Origin: Bordetella parapertussis
GTDB taxonomy: Bacteria > Pseudomonadota > Gammaproteobacteria > Burkholderiales > SG8-41
DNA: 64,000 bases
Assembly (NCBI GenBank): GCA_945885345.1
Contig: CAMCYP010000016.1
Coordinates: 1-64,000, forward strand
Reading direction: 5' to 3'
Under the pieces are notes generated by a model. That model searched no databases and was not told the DNA's origin. It was given only the letters and a program-made list of their open reading frames with translations. The translations under genes and the position numbers were made by a program. Below are positions 28,971-38,456 of the stretch, one piece after another. Within the stretch, counting starts at the first letter, position 1, and each line of letters begins with the position of its first letter.

Positions 28971-30671
28971 ATGTATCTCTACGATGCGGTGGATCAACGG
29001 CTGGTCGATGAAAGGGTGGCGCAGTTCCGCGACCAGACCCGGCGTTTCCTGGCCGGCGAGCTGTCGGAAGACAATTTCCGGCCGTTGCGTTTGCAAAATG
29101 GTCTTTATATTCAACGGTTTGCGCCGATGTTGCGGGTGGCAATCCCGTATGGCCTGCTGGCCTCGCGGCAATTGCGGGCACTCGCTCACATTGCACGCAA
29201 ATGGGACCGTGGTTACGGCCATTTCAGCACCCGGCAGAACATCCAGTACAACTGGCCCAAGCTGGAAGACGTGCCGGACATCCTCGCGCATCTGGCGTCG
29301 GTGCAGATGCACGCGATCCAGACCAGCGGCAACTGCATCCGCAATACCACCAGCGATCATTTCGCCGGTGTCGCGCCGGACGAGGTCGTCGATCCGCTGC
29401 TGTGGTGTGAACTGATCCGCCAGTGGTCGACCTTCCATCCGGAGTTCGCCTACCTGCCACGCAAATTCAAGATTGCGGTGTCGGGTGCGGAACAGGATCG
29501 CGCAGCGATCCAGGTGCATGACATCGGTCTGCAGGCGGTGCGCGGTGCCAACGGAGAAACCGGTTTCCGCGTGCTGGTGGGCGGCGGCCTCGGCCGTACG
29601 CCGATCATCGGCACGGTGATCCGCGAATTCCTGCCGTGGCCGCATCTCTTGAGTTATCTCGACGCCATCCTGCGCGTCTACAACCGCTATGGCCGGCGCG
29701 ACAACAAATACAAGGCGCGCATCAAGATCCTTGTCAAGGAACTGACACCCGAGGTGTTCCGCGCGCAGGTCGACGCCGAGTGGGCGCATCTCAAGGACGG
29801 CCCGTCCATGCTCACGGGCGCCGAAGTGCAGCGGATTACGCAGCGCTTCACGCGTCCGCAATACCAGAAGCTGGAAGCCTTGTCCGTGCAGTACACTCAG
29901 GCGCTGGCGCGGGAACGCGGCTTTGCCAATTGGGCAGGGCGCAACGTGCATCCGCACAAGGTGCCGGGTTATGCCGCGGTGACGCTGTCACTGAAAAAAA
30001 CCGGCGTGGCGCCGGGCGATGCGACCGCGGAGCAGATGGATGCCGTCGCCGACCTCGCCGACCGTTACAGCTTTGGCGAGCTGCGCGTGTCGCATGAGCA
30101 GAATCTGATCCTGGCCGATGTGAAGCAGTCCGATCTGCACGGGCTTTGGCAGGAAGCGAAGGCGCTGGGCCTGGCCACGCCCAACATCGGGCTGATCACC
30201 AACATCATCGCCTGCCCCGGTGGTGATTTCTGCTCGCTGGCGAATGCGAAATCGATTCCGGTGGCGGAGGCGATCCAGCGCCGTTTCGACGACCTCGATT
30301 ACCAGCACGACATCGGTGAACTGGATCTAAACATTTCCGGCTGCATGAATTCCTGCGGCCATCACCATGTCGGCCATATCGGCATCCTCGGCGTCGACAA
30401 GCAGGGTGCCGAGTTCTACCAGATATCCATCGGCGGCGCGCAGGGCAACGCAGCGGCGCTGGGCAAGGTCATCGGCCCGTCGTTCGCGCAGGACGAAGTG
30501 CCGGATGTGATTGAAAAACTGATTCAAACCTACCTCGCGCGCCGCGACAGTGAAGCTGAACGCTTCATCGACGTCGTGCGCCGCCTGGGAATCGCACCTT
30601 TCAAGGAGCATGTGTATGGCAACGCTGATCAAAAACGCGAAAATCGCAGCGGACAACTGGCAGCGGCTTGA
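28971..30671 (+). CDS. cysI: Assimilatory sulfite reductase, haemoprotein component
   Basis: CysI reduces sulfite to sulfide with six electrons at a coupled sirohaem-[4Fe-4S] centre. The 566-residue protein has the two nitrite/sulfite reductase half-domains. The HFSTRQNIQYNWPKLEDV segment lies near 82-99 and the TSGNCIRN sirohaem pocket near 117. The cluster cysteines are in CPGGDFCSLANAK (about 415) and CMNSCGHHHVGHIG (about 459). The start ATG at 28971 gives the MYLYD N-terminus usual in Betaproteobacteria; the GTG at 28962 is less likely. Its 3' end overlaps the next gene by 56 bases. The electron donor subunit is not adjacent. Confidence 0.94.
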   Translation: MYLYDAVDQRLVDERVAQFRDQTRRFLAGELSEDNFRPLRLQNGLYIQRFAPMLRVAIPYGLLASRQLRALAHIARKWDRGYGHFSTRQNIQYNWPKLEDVPDILAHLASVQMHAIQTSGNCIRNTTSDHFAGVAPDEVVDPLLWCELIRQWSTFHPEFAYLPRKFKIAVSGAEQDRAAIQVHDIGLQAVRGANGETGFRVLVGGGLGRTPIIGTVIREFLPWPHLLSYLDAILRVYNRYGRRDNKYKARIKILVKELTPEVFRAQVDAEWAHLKDGPSMLTGAEVQRITQRFTRPQYQKLEALSVQYTQALARERGFANWAGRNVHPHKVPGYAAVTLSLKKTGVAPGDATAEQMDAVADLADRYSFGELRVSHEQNLILADVKQSDLHGLWQEAKALGLATPNIGLITNIIACPGGDFCSLANAKSIPVAEAIQRRFDDLDYQHDIGELDLNISGCMNSCGHHHVGHIGILGVDKQGAEFYQISIGGAQGNAAALGKVIGPSFAQDEVPDVIEKLIQTYLARRDSEAERFIDVVRRLGIAPFKEHVYGNADQKRENRSGQLAAA

Positions 30672-31161
30672 CTGGACCACCGACGGCGGCCTGCCGACCG
30701 TTCCCGCTACGGGCGACGTCATGGTGTCGCTGCCGCTGTGGCAGGCCATGGCCGGTGGATTGCTGGCACGTAATGGCGGCCGCCTTGGCGTCTGGCTTGA
30801 TGGCAGCGAGGATCCCGCGCAGATCGCAGACAGCCTGGAGGCACTGAGTCTTGTCGCCATTCATTTTCCGCAATTCACCGATGGCCGTGGCTATTCGACG
30901 GCGCGCCTGTTGCGTGAGCGTTATGGCTGGAAGGGCGAATTGCGCGCCATCGGCGACATTCAGCGCGACCAGTTGTATTACCTGTCGCGCTGCGGCTTTG
31001 ATGCCTTCGTGCTCAATGACGGACTGGATGCCCCCCAAGAGGACTTGCTTCGCAGCGCTCAGGGTGCGCTGTCGGCATTCAATGATTTCAGCGAGGCTTA
31101 TCAGACTTCGGTTGAACGGCCGGTGCCGCTGTTTCGCCGTCGTGTAGCGGAAGCAGCTTGA
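30616..31161 (+). CDS. DUF934 family protein linked to sulfite reduction
   Basis: The 181-residue protein belongs to DUF934, which nearly always follows cysI in Proteobacteria. Recognisable parts are LGVWLDGSEDPAQIADSL, the HFPQFTDGRGYSTARLLRER core (about 87-106) and RAIGDIQRDQLYYLSRCGFDAF (split near 117). The family is thought to help sulfite reductase, perhaps as a small partner or electron-transfer adaptor, but biochemical proof is not known to me. AAGGAG lies seven bases before the ATG, inside the cysI coding region. The overlap of 56 bases with cysI implies coupled translation. cobA begins four bases after its stop. Confidence 0.88.
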   Translation: MATLIKNAKIAADNWQRLDWTTDGGLPTVPATGDVMVSLPLWQAMAGGLLARNGGRLGVWLDGSEDPAQIADSLEALSLVAIHFPQFTDGRGYSTARLLRERYGWKGELRAIGDIQRDQLYYLSRCGFDAFVLNDGLDAPQEDLLRSAQGALSAFNDFSEAYQTSVERPVPLFRRRVAEAA

Positions 31162-31165
31162 ATTC

Positions 31166-31921
31166 ATGAACCCCAAGGGCACGGTTTATCTTGTCGGCGC
31201 GGGACCGGGTGCACCGGACCTGCTGACACTACGCGCGGCAGATCTGCTGCGCCGCGCCGATATCGTGTTCCATGATGCGCTGGTGCATCCGGACACGCTG
31301 GCCCTGGCGGGAAAAGCTGAAAAAGTTGCAGTGGGAAAACGCTGTGGAAAACATTCGACCGCACAGCGTTTTATCAACAAGCGACTGATTGATGCGACCC
31401 GTCAGCATGCAGTGGTGGTGCGCCTGAAGGGCGGCGATCCGATGCTGTTCGGCCGTGCGCAGGAAGAAATCGATGCACTTGCAGCGGCCGGTATTGCATT
31501 CGATGTGGTCCCGGGCATCACCGCTGCTCTGGCGGCAAGTGCAGAACTGGGCACTTCCTTGACGCAGCGCGGGATAGCCCGCGGTGTTGTGCTGACGACG
31601 CCCCGCGTCGGCATCGACGAAACAGCCAGCGATTGGGCGGCAGGGATTGAAGCCGGCAATACGGTCGTGATTTACATGGGGGCGGGCAAGGCCGGCGAGG
31701 TTGCAGCGAAGCTTCTGTCACGCGGTGTCGCCGGATCAACACCGGCAATCATTATCGAAAACGCCACGCTGCCTGATCGGCGTGAAACCTGGTGTGTTGT
31801 CGGCACCCTGGAGCAAACGGCACGACAGGTGCTGGCGGGGCCGGCGCTGATCATCATCGGGCGCGTACTGGACAAGGCGAACAAGTCTGCACTGAAGGTT
31901 GTCCAAACCGGGCAAGCGTAG
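31166..31921 (+). CDS. cobA: Uroporphyrinogen-III C-methyltransferase
   Basis: CobA methylates uroporphyrinogen III twice with S-adenosylmethionine to give precorrin-2, the precursor of the sirohaem that CysI needs. The 251-residue protein has the tetrapyrrole methyltransferase motifs YLVGAGPGAPDLLTLRA (9-25), VVVRLKGGDPMLFGR (about 82-96), VVPGITAALAASAELG (about 113) and VVIYMGAG (about 170). It lacks the dehydrogenase/ferrochelatase half of CysG, so those steps need another protein. It follows DUF934 with a four-base gap in the CysB-linked operon, which ties cofactor to enzyme. Confidence 0.94.
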   Translation: MNPKGTVYLVGAGPGAPDLLTLRAADLLRRADIVFHDALVHPDTLALAGKAEKVAVGKRCGKHSTAQRFINKRLIDATRQHAVVVRLKGGDPMLFGRAQEEIDALAAAGIAFDVVPGITAALAASAELGTSLTQRGIARGVVLTTPRVGIDETASDWAAGIEAGNTVVIYMGAGKAGEVAAKLLSRGVAGSTPAIIIENATLPDRRETWCVVGTLEQTARQVLAGPALIIIGRVLDKANKSALKVVQTGQA

Positions 31922-31996
31922 CGCAGGTTTGGCCACCCGCTTCGGGTGACAGTCATGTGCGCACGCGCTGGCAAACCCGCAGATGGAGGTGGCCTC

Positions 31997-32464
31997 GTGA
32001 GCAAACCGGCGCTTTATGATGATCTGATCATGGATCACATCAAGAATGCCCGCAATTACCGGGAAATCGACAGTCCGGACCATACAGCGGTCGGCGAAAA
32101 TCCTCTTTGTGGTGACGAGCTCAGGATGTTTGTCCGTCTTGACGAAAATGATCGGCTCGCGGATGTTGCCTATCAATGCACTTGTTGCGGCATCACGATG
32201 GCTTCGGCGTCGCTGATGACCGAACATGTCAAAGGGCGCAGCATTGAAGAGGTTGCAGGCATGACGCGTGCATTCGGCGCACTTGATGGCACCGGCTCCT
32301 CTGCTTCATCCCCGGATCCGATAGTGCAGACTGTTCTGGAAATTGCCCGCCAATATCCTGCACGACAGCGTTGTGCCGCGTTGCCCTGGGATACGCTGGG
32401 CAGATTGCTCGACCGCCTGCCGCATTCACCAGGCGGCGGCAGTAGCCGGCAGGGGCTTGCCTAG
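31997..32464 (+). CDS. SufU-like iron-sulfur scaffold protein (NifU N-terminal family)
   Basis: The 155-residue protein has the NifU/IscU fold with YDDLIMDHIKNARNYRE, the first ligand in NPLCGDELRMFV (Cys about 37) and the second in QCTCCGITMASASLMTEHVKG (Cys about 59-62). The third ligand is near the C-terminal end, in ARQRCAALPWDTLGRLL. This Cys pattern and the ASAS motif resemble SufU. The likely start is GTG at 31997, six bases after GGAGGTGG; the ATG at 31946 has no such site. No SufS or other suf gene is adjacent, so its partner is elsewhere. Placement after cobA suggests help in maturing the Fe-S enzyme CysI, an inference from position. Confidence 0.78.
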   Translation: MSKPALYDDLIMDHIKNARNYREIDSPDHTAVGENPLCGDELRMFVRLDENDRLADVAYQCTCCGITMASASLMTEHVKGRSIEEVAGMTRAFGALDGTGSSASSPDPIVQTVLEIARQYPARQRCAALPWDTLGRLLDRLPHSPGGGSSRQGLA

Positions 32465-32480
32465 CCCCGCTCTGGGGAAA

Positions 32481-32513
32481 CACGCTAAAATTCAGCCTTT
32501 TAGCGTGATTTTT
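32481..32513 (+). terminator. Terminator after the SufU-like gene
   Basis: CACGCTAAAA (32481-32490) and TTTTAGCGTG (32498-32507) form a perfect 10-bp stem with a seven-base loop, followed by ATTTTT. It ends the cysI operon before ribF. Confidence 0.85.
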
Positions 32514-32533
32514 CAGGATACAAGGCTGGGCTC

Positions 32534-33478
32534 ATGCAAATCCTGCGCAGCATCCCGGATGCTGCTTCCAATTCCATCGCGCTGACCATCGGTAATTTCG
32601 ACGGGGTCCACCTCGGGCATCAGGCGATGCTGGCCAAGCTGCGCGCTGCGGCTGCGGCCCGCGGCCTGCCGGCCTGCGTGATGACCTTCGAGCCGCATCC
32701 GCGCGAATTTTTTGCGCCGGACAAGGCGCCGGTGCGGCTGACCAGCCTGCGTGAAAAACTGGAGTTGCTGGCGCTGCATGGTGTGGAGCGTACGCATGTG
32801 CTGCGTTTCAATTTTGCGCTGGCGCAGGTGACGGCGCAGGATTTCATTGAGCGCATCCTCGTGCGCGGTTTGGGCGTGCAATGGCTGCAGGTGGGGGATG
32901 ATTTCCGTTTTGGCGCGCGCCGTGCCGGCGACCTGAACATGCTGAAAGCGCATGCGGTGCAATACGGTTATGCGGTCGAAGCGATGGCGACGGTGGAACT
33001 CGACGGCGAGCGCGTGTCGAGTACCGCGGTGCGCGAGGCACTGGCGTCCGGCGACATGGCGAAAGCAGGCCGTCTGCTGGGCCACCCGTACCGCATCAGC
33101 GGTCGTGTGGTGCGCGGGGACCAGCTGGGCCGCAAGCTCGGTTTTCCGACGGCGAATGTGCAGATGAAACATAATCGGCCGCCGTTGACCGGCATCTTCG
33201 CAGTCGAGTTTCGTCGCGACGATGGCCTGCCAGTGCAGGGCGTGGCCAGCCTGGGCGTGCGGCCGACGGTGAAGGCGCAGGGCGCCGCCCCCGTGTTGGA
33301 AGTATATCTATTTGATTTTAAAGAAGAAATTTACGGTGAGTCGGTAAGCGTGGATTTTCTGCATAAATTCCGCGACGAAGCGAAATACGTGGATCTCGAA
33401 ACACTGAAGCAGCAGATCGCGCGTGACGTCGTCGATGCGCGGAATTTTTTCGCGCGACGCGTGGCGCCGGCAGTTTGA
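32534..33478 (+). CDS. ribF: Bifunctional riboflavin kinase / FAD synthetase
   Basis: RibF phosphorylates riboflavin to FMN and adenylates it to FAD. The 314-residue protein has the N-terminal nucleotidyltransferase domain with TIGNFDGVHLGHQAML (17-32), the VGDDFRFGARRAGD segment near 121-134 and the SSTAVREAL motif near 160. The C-terminal flavokinase domain has GRKLGFPTANVQM near 198 and EVYLFDF near 256. Both domains are complete. It is followed by ileS after 26 bases and lspA, the common ribF-ileS-lspA order of proteobacteria. Confidence 0.96.
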   Translation: MQILRSIPDAASNSIALTIGNFDGVHLGHQAMLAKLRAAAAARGLPACVMTFEPHPREFFAPDKAPVRLTSLREKLELLALHGVERTHVLRFNFALAQVTAQDFIERILVRGLGVQWLQVGDDFRFGARRAGDLNMLKAHAVQYGYAVEAMATVELDGERVSSTAVREALASGDMAKAGRLLGHPYRISGRVVRGDQLGRKLGFPTANVQMKHNRPPLTGIFAVEFRRDDGLPVQGVASLGVRPTVKAQGAAPVLEVYLFDFKEEIYGESVSVDFLHKFRDEAKYVDLETLKQQIARDVVDARNFFARRVAPAV

Positions 33479-33504
33479 GCTCAAATTATTTTTGATAAAG
33501 AAAC

Positions 33505-36312
33505 ATGGCTGATTACAAAAGCACACTGAATCTTCCGGACACGCCGTTCCCGATGCGCGGCGATCTGGCCAAGCGCGAACCGAAAATGCTCGAGCAATGG
33601 CAAGAGCGCAAGTTTTACCAGCGCATCCGCGAAGCCAGCAAAGAGCGTCCGCGTTTTGTGCTGCACGACGGCCCGCCGTACGCCAATGGCGATATCCATA
33701 TCGGTCATGCCGTTAACAAGATCCTGAAAGACATCATCGTCAAATCGAAATCATTGTCTGGTTTTGATGCGCCGTATGTGCCGGGCTGGGATTGCCACGG
33801 CATGCCGATCGAAGTGCAGATCGAAAAACTGCACGGTAAAAATCTGCCAACGGCGGAAACGCAGAAGCTGTGCCGTGCCTATGCGACGGAGCAGGTCGAA
33901 CGCCAGAAAAAGGATTTCCAGCGGCTGGGTGTGCTCGGCGAATGGGATAACCCGTACCTGACCATGGCTTTCCGCAACGAGGCCGACGAAATCCGTGCAC
34001 TGGGTGTGCTGCTGCAAAAGGGCTATGTCTATCGTGGCCTGAAGCCGGTGAACTGGTGTTTCGATTGTGGTTCGGCGCTGGCCGAGGCCGAAGTGGAATA
34101 CGAGGATCGCAAGGACGTCACGGTTGATGTGGCGTTTCCGTTTGCTGAGCCGGAGAAGGTGGCGAAAGCCTTCGGTCTGAAGACCTTGCCCGACAAGCCG
34201 GGTTTTGCAGTGATCTGGACCACGACGCCGTGGACGCTGCCGGCGAACCAGGCGCTGAATGCGCATCCCGAATTCATCTACAACCTGGTCGATACCGAAA
34301 AAGGTTTGCTGATCCTCGCGGCTGATTTGCAGGAAGCCTGCCTCACGCGTTACGGCCTGACCGGAAAAACGCTGGCGTCGTGCAAGGGCGCGGCGCTGGA
34401 AAAAATCAATTTCAAACATCCTTTCTACGACCGCCTGTCTCCCGTGTATCTCGGTGAGTATGTGACGCTGGATACCGGCACCGGCATGGTCCATGCCGCG
34501 CCGGCTTACGGTGTGGAAGACTTCCAGTCCTGCCGCAAGTACGGTGTGAAGAACGATGAAATCCTGACCCCCGTGCTGGGCAATGGCAAGTATGCCGAGT
34601 CGCTACCGCTGTTCGGCGGGCAGATGATCTGGAAGGCCAATCCGCTGATCGTCGCGCACCTCGCCGAAAAAGGCCTGCTGCTGGCGACAGAGAATTACAC
34701 CCACAGCTATATGCATTGCTGGCGGCACAAGACGCCGATCATCCTGCGCGCGACCACGCAATGGTTTGCCGGCATGGAAGATGCGCCTGGCTTCGACGGC
34801 GTGAAGCCGAAGGAAACGTTGCGCGCGACCGCGCTGCGTGCCATCGATGCGACACAGTTCTATCCCGACTGGGGCAAGGCACGCCTGCACGGCATGATCG
34901 CCAACCGGCCGGACTGGACCTTGTCGCGGCAGCGGCAGTGGGGCGTGCCGATGCCCTTCTTCGTGCACAAGGAAACCGCCGTACTGCATCCGCGTACGCT
35001 GGAAATTCTGGAGATTGTGGCGCAGCGTGTGGAAAAGGCAGGTATCGAGGCCTGGCAGGCCGTGGATGCCGCGGAATTGCTGGGCGCCGATGCGGCGACC
35101 TACGACAAAATCAAGGACACGCTGGACGTGTGGTTCGATTCCGGCACCACGCATTACACCGTGCTGCGTGGTTCGCATAAAGAGCAAAGCAGGTTTCCTG
35201 CAGATTTGTATCTCGAAGGCTCCGACCAGCATCGTGGCTGGTTCCATTCTTCGCTGCTGACCGCCAGCATGATGGACGGTCGTGCGCCGTACGAGGCACT
35301 GCTGACCCACGGCTTCGTCGTCGACGGCGAAGGCAAGAAAATGAGCAAGTCCAAGGGCAATGTCATTGTGCCGCAGAAAGTCATGGACGAGCTCGGCGCT
35401 GACATCCTGCGCCTGTGGGTGGCGAGCACCGATTATTCCGGCGAGCTGTCGATTTCGAAAGAAATTCTCAAGCGGGTCGCCGACTCCTATCGCCGCATCC
35501 GCAACACGCTGCGCTTTCTGCTCGCAAATCTTGCGGATTACGATGCTGCGAAACATGCGTTGCCGGTGGAGCAATGGCTGGAAATCGACCGCTATGCGTT
35601 GGAGCTCGTCCGCGAACGTCAAGCCAAGGTGCAGGCCGGTTACGATCGTTATGAGTTTCACACGGTGATCCAGGAACTGACAGCGTTCTGCTCTGAGGAT
35701 CTCGGGGCTTTCTATCTGGACATCCTGAAGGACCGCCTGTACACGACTGCCGCAGACTCCAGGCCGCGGCGGGCAGCGCAGAATGCGTTGTGGCATATCA
35801 CGCATGCACTGCTGAAAATGATGGCTCCGGTGCTGAGTTTTACCGCTGAAGAGGCTTGGCAGGTCATCAAGGGTGGCACTGAGGGCAGCATTTTCGAGGA
35901 GGAGTGGCATGTGCTTCCCGGGTTGCCGCTTGATCCCGGCTTTTGCGACGAGTGGGGAAATATCCGGCAAGTGCGGGAGTTGGCAAACAAGAAAATTGAA
36001 GAGCTGCGCGCCAAAGGCGCAGTCGGCTCATCCTTGCAGGCGGAACTCGAGATCAAGGCCTCTGACAAGACGTACCAGTCCTTGACTCGACTGGGTGACG
36101 ATCTGCGCTTTGTATTCATCACATCAAGCGTGAAAGTACAGGAGCAGCAGGGTTCTCCCGTATTCATTCAGGTCAATCCAAGCGCGCATACCAAATGCGA
36201 ACGCTGCTGGCATTACCGCGCCGACGTCGGCCATGATGCGCAGCATCCGGATCTGTGCGGTCGCTGCACGGCCAACCTGTATGGTGCCGGTGAGCCGCGG
36301 AGTTACGCCTGA
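33505..36312 (+). CDS. ileS: Isoleucyl-tRNA synthetase
   Basis: IleS charges tRNA-Ile and edits valine. The 935-residue class I enzyme has the HIGH motif in [14 protein letters not shown] (about 64), the CP1 editing domain (about 200-400, with [14 protein letters not shown] near 237), the KMSKS loop near 611 and the anticodon-binding helical domain. A C-terminal zinc finger carries CERCWHY and DLCGRC near 900-925. Length matches bacterial type I IleS. A/T-rich sequence and GATAAAG precede the ATG. Its stop overlaps the lspA start by one base (TGATG). Confidence 0.97.
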   Translation: MADYKSTLNLPDTPFPMRGDLAKREPKMLEQWQERKFYQRIREASKERPRFVLHDGPPYANGDIHIGHAVNKILKDIIVKSKSLSGFDAPYVPGWDCHGMPIEVQIEKLHGKNLPTAETQKLCRAYATEQVERQKKDFQRLGVLGEWDNPYLTMAFRNEADEIRALGVLLQKGYVYRGLKPVNWCFDCGSALAEAEVEYEDRKDVTVDVAFPFAEPEKVAKAFGLKTLPDKPGFAVIWTTTPWTLPANQALNAHPEFIYNLVDTEKGLLILAADLQEACLTRYGLTGKTLASCKGAALEKINFKHPFYDRLSPVYLGEYVTLDTGTGMVHAAPAYGVEDFQSCRKYGVKNDEILTPVLGNGKYAESLPLFGGQMIWKANPLIVAHLAEKGLLLATENYTHSYMHCWRHKTPIILRATTQWFAGMEDAPGFDGVKPKETLRATALRAIDATQFYPDWGKARLHGMIANRPDWTLSRQRQWGVPMPFFVHKETAVLHPRTLEILEIVAQRVEKAGIEAWQAVDAAELLGADAATYDKIKDTLDVWFDSGTTHYTVLRGSHKEQSRFPADLYLEGSDQHRGWFHSSLLTASMMDGRAPYEALLTHGFVVDGEGKKMSKSKGNVIVPQKVMDELGADILRLWVASTDYSGELSISKEILKRVADSYRRIRNTLRFLLANLADYDAAKHALPVEQWLEIDRYALELVRERQAKVQAGYDRYEFHTVIQELTAFCSEDLGAFYLDILKDRLYTTAADSRPRRAAQNALWHITHALLKMMAPVLSFTAEEAWQVIKGGTEGSIFEEEWHVLPGLPLDPGFCDEWGNIRQVRELANKKIEELRAKGAVGSSLQAELEIKASDKTYQSLTRLGDDLRFVFITSSVKVQEQQGSPVFIQVNPSAHTKCERCWHYRADVGHDAQHPDLCGRCTANLYGAGEPRSYA

Positions 36313-36782
36313 TGCTGCGCTGGCTGCTGATTGCCGCTGCTGTGGTGATTTTTGACCAGGCGACGAAATACGCCGCGGTGGCGATGCTGGCGGACAAGCC
36401 GCCGCTTGAGGTGGCGCCGTTTTTCAATCTGCTGCTGGTTTATAACCGTGGTGCGGCTTTCAGTTTTCTCGCCGGTGCCGCCGGCTGGCAGCGCGAGTTG
36501 TTCACCGGCATTGCCATCGTCGCCTCGGTGTGGATTGTGTTTCTGTTACGGCGTTATCCGCAGCAGTCGTTGTTCTGCCTGGCCCTGAGCCTGGTACTCG
36601 GCGGCGCGCTGGGCAATGTCATCGATCGCCTGAGCATCGGTGCGGTGGTGGATTTTCTCGATTTCCATGCCTTCGGCTGGCACTGGCCGGCATTCAACAT
36701 CGCCGATTCCGCGATTACCTGCGGCGCGGCTTTGTTGATCTGGGATGGTTTGCGTAGCTCGTCACAGCCTGAGAAAAACTAA
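36312..36782 (+). CDS. lspA: Lipoprotein signal peptidase II
   Basis: LspA removes signal peptides from prolipoproteins in the inner membrane. The 156-residue protein has four hydrophobic segments, the [17 protein letters not shown] motif near 37-53 and the two catalytic aspartates in [18 protein letters not shown] (about 100-117) and FNIADSAI (about 133-140). It overlaps ileS by one base and is translationally coupled. The usual neighbour fkpB is absent here; ispH follows after 75 A/T-rich bases. Confidence 0.96.
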   Translation: MLRWLLIAAAVVIFDQATKYAAVAMLADKPPLEVAPFFNLLLVYNRGAAFSFLAGAAGWQRELFTGIAIVASVWIVFLLRRYPQQSLFCLALSLVLGGALGNVIDRLSIGAVVDFLDFHAFGWHWPAFNIADSAITCGAALLIWDGLRSSSQPEKN

Positions 36783-36844
36783 TAAGTATTTGATTTAATT
36801 AATAAAAAAAATGGATTTCTCCATACCGTCAGCACAGCGCAGGA

Positions 36845-36850
36845 TATAAT
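36845..36850 (+). promoter_or_regulatory. Perfect -10 element directly before ispH
   Basis: TATAAT lies eight bases before the ispH ATG, so initiation from it would begin at or next to the start codon. No good -35 element is visible 16-18 bases upstream, and no Shine-Dalgarno sequence precedes the ATG. This fits either a leaderless transcript or chance A/T-richness. Confidence 0.35.
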
Positions 36851-36857
36851 CGCCGGC

Positions 36858-37784
36858 ATGCAAGTACTGCTCGCCAATCCCCGTGGCTTCTGTGCCGGTG
36901 TCGACCGCGCGATCGAAATCGTCGAACGCGCACTGGTGCTGCACGGCGCGCCGATCTATGTGCGCCATGAAGTCGTGCACAACAAATTCGTGGTCAATGA
37001 CCTGCGCAACAAGGGCGCGGTGTTTGTCGAAGAACTGGCGGAAGTGCCCGCCGGCAGCACGGTGATCTTCAGCGCGCATGGCGTGTCGCAGGGTGTTCGC
37101 CGCGAAGCCGAGGCGCGCGGCCTGAAAGTATTCGATGCGACCTGTCCGCTGGTGACCAAGGTGCATGTCGAAGTCGCGAAAATGCGCGAGCAGGGCCGCG
37201 AGATCATCATGATCGGCCATCGCGGTCATCCCGAAGTCGAAGGCACCATGGGTCAGAGTGCAGGTGGCATGCATCTGGTGGAAGGCCCGGACGATGTGGC
37301 CGGCCTGCAGGTGCAGAACGAAAACAACCTGGCCTATGTCACCCAGACCACGCTGTCGATGGATGACGCGGGTCGTACCATAGACGCGATCCGCCGCCGC
37401 TTTCCAAAAATTGTCGGCCCGAAAAAAGACGACATCTGTTATGCGACGCAGAACCGCCAGGATGCGATCAAAACCCTGGCGCAGCGCTGCGATGTGGTGA
37501 TCGTCGTCGGTTCACCCAACAGTTCCAACTCGAACCGCCTGCGTGAAGTAGCTGAACAGCAGGGTGTGCCGGCCTATATGGTCGATAACGCCGTGGAGCT
37601 GCAGCCGGAGTGGGTCAGTGGCAAATCCTGCGTCGGCGTTACCGCCGGTGCCTCTGCGCCGGAAGTGCTGGTGCAGGCGGTGGTGGAGCGCTTGCGCGGG
37701 CTGGGGGCGGATGCCGTCAGCAACCTGGACGGCATTGCGGAACGGGTTACTTTCCCGTTGCCGAAGGGATTAAGCGCAAATTAG
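36858..37784 (+). CDS. ispH: 4-hydroxy-3-methylbut-2-enyl diphosphate reductase
   Basis: IspH is the last MEP-pathway enzyme, making isopentenyl and dimethylallyl diphosphate with a [4Fe-4S] cluster. The 308-residue protein has the three cluster cysteines in [11 protein letters not shown] (Cys12), [11 protein letters not shown] (about 96) and in the [16 protein letters not shown] [11 protein letters not shown] segment (about 205). The His residues of VRHEVVHN and HGHPE-type HRGHPEVEG loops and the catalytic Glu in the QTTLSMDD region are also present. Length is usual. Its 3' end overlaps the convergent TonB-like gene by four bases. Together with dxs and ispA it completes three of the window's isoprenoid genes. 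Confidence 0.96.
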   Translation: MQVLLANPRGFCAGVDRAIEIVERALVLHGAPIYVRHEVVHNKFVVNDLRNKGAVFVEELAEVPAGSTVIFSAHGVSQGVRREAEARGLKVFDATCPLVTKVHVEVAKMREQGREIIMIGHRGHPEVEGTMGQSAGGMHLVEGPDDVAGLQVQNENNLAYVTQTTLSMDDAGRTIDAIRRRFPKIVGPKKDDICYATQNRQDAIKTLAQRCDVVIVVGSPNSSNSNRLREVAEQQGVPAYMVDNAVELQPEWVSGKSCVGVTAGASAPEVLVQAVVERLRGLGADAVSNLDGIAERVTFPLPKGLSAN

Positions 37785-38428
37785 CTTGGGTGGGGTGGCG
37801 CCGGAGCGCGATTTTTATCGTCATTGGCCGGCGGCCGCAGCGTAACCTCGATCAGCATTTCACTGCGCACCGGCAGGTTGCTGCGGTATCCCGGATAAAA
37901 CTGTGCCTGCGAGAATTTGCGCAGTGCCGCAGCCTCAAATTCCGCAATGCCTGTTCCCATCACGATTTTTGCATCTTCGACGCGGCCGCGTTCACTGATG
38001 CGCAGCCGGATCATCACGCTGCCAGCCAATGCTTCTGCAGATTCCGGCGTCGGCACTTCGATCCGGGTCAGCGGAAACGGCCGCCGGTCCAGTTCCGACG
38101 TTTTGAAGTAATGCACTGAGCCGTCACCCGCGGGATCGGCGTTGCTGGCCAGCGGGGAAGTCGTGGTGTTGACTGTCGTCGGGCGTGGGGTTTCGGCGGT
38201 TTCCGCCGCCGGCGTGACTGCAGGTTCGGCGGCCGGCAACACCGTATCCGAGACGGCCGTGGCGAGCCGCGCCATCAGTGGCGCTGTAGCCTGCGCCTCC
38301 TGCGATGGTGATTCGCCGCCGGGGTGCCTTTGCACTGAAACCACGATTGCGGCATGCAGTGCAAGCGAAAGACCGGCAGCGACCCACAGGCGTCGCGTGC
38401 CGGCTTCCTGAAACAGTTCCCGCATCAT
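37781..38428 (-). CDS. TonB C-terminal domain protein at the end of the minor-pilin operon
   Basis: The 215-residue protein has one N-terminal membrane anchor ([19 protein letters not shown], about 13-31) and a Pro/Ala/Thr-rich periplasmic linker (about 45-110). It ends in a TonB-like C-terminal domain with [19 protein letters not shown] and the [18 protein letters not shown] end. TonB proteins pass energy to outer-membrane receptors; many such domains serve other envelope tasks. No exbB, exbD or receptor is adjacent. It starts 28 bases after the pilY1 stop and is read in the same direction, so it is likely co-transcribed with the pilin genes. The start is one of two adjacent ATGs (38428 or 38425). 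Confidence 0.75.
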   Translation of the reverse strand: MMRELFQEAGTRRLWVAAGLSLALHAAIVVSVQRHPGGESPSQEAQATAPLMARLATAVSDTVLPAAEPAVTPAAETAETPRPTTVNTTTSPLASNADPAGDGSVHYFKTSELDRRPFPLTRIEVPTPESAEALAGSVMIRLRISERGRVEDAKIVMGTGIAEFEAAALRKFSQAQFYPGYRSNLPVRSEMLIEVTLRPPANDDKNRAPAPPHPS

Positions 38429-38456
38429 CAGACCCTGTGGCCGAGTGATCCCGCGC

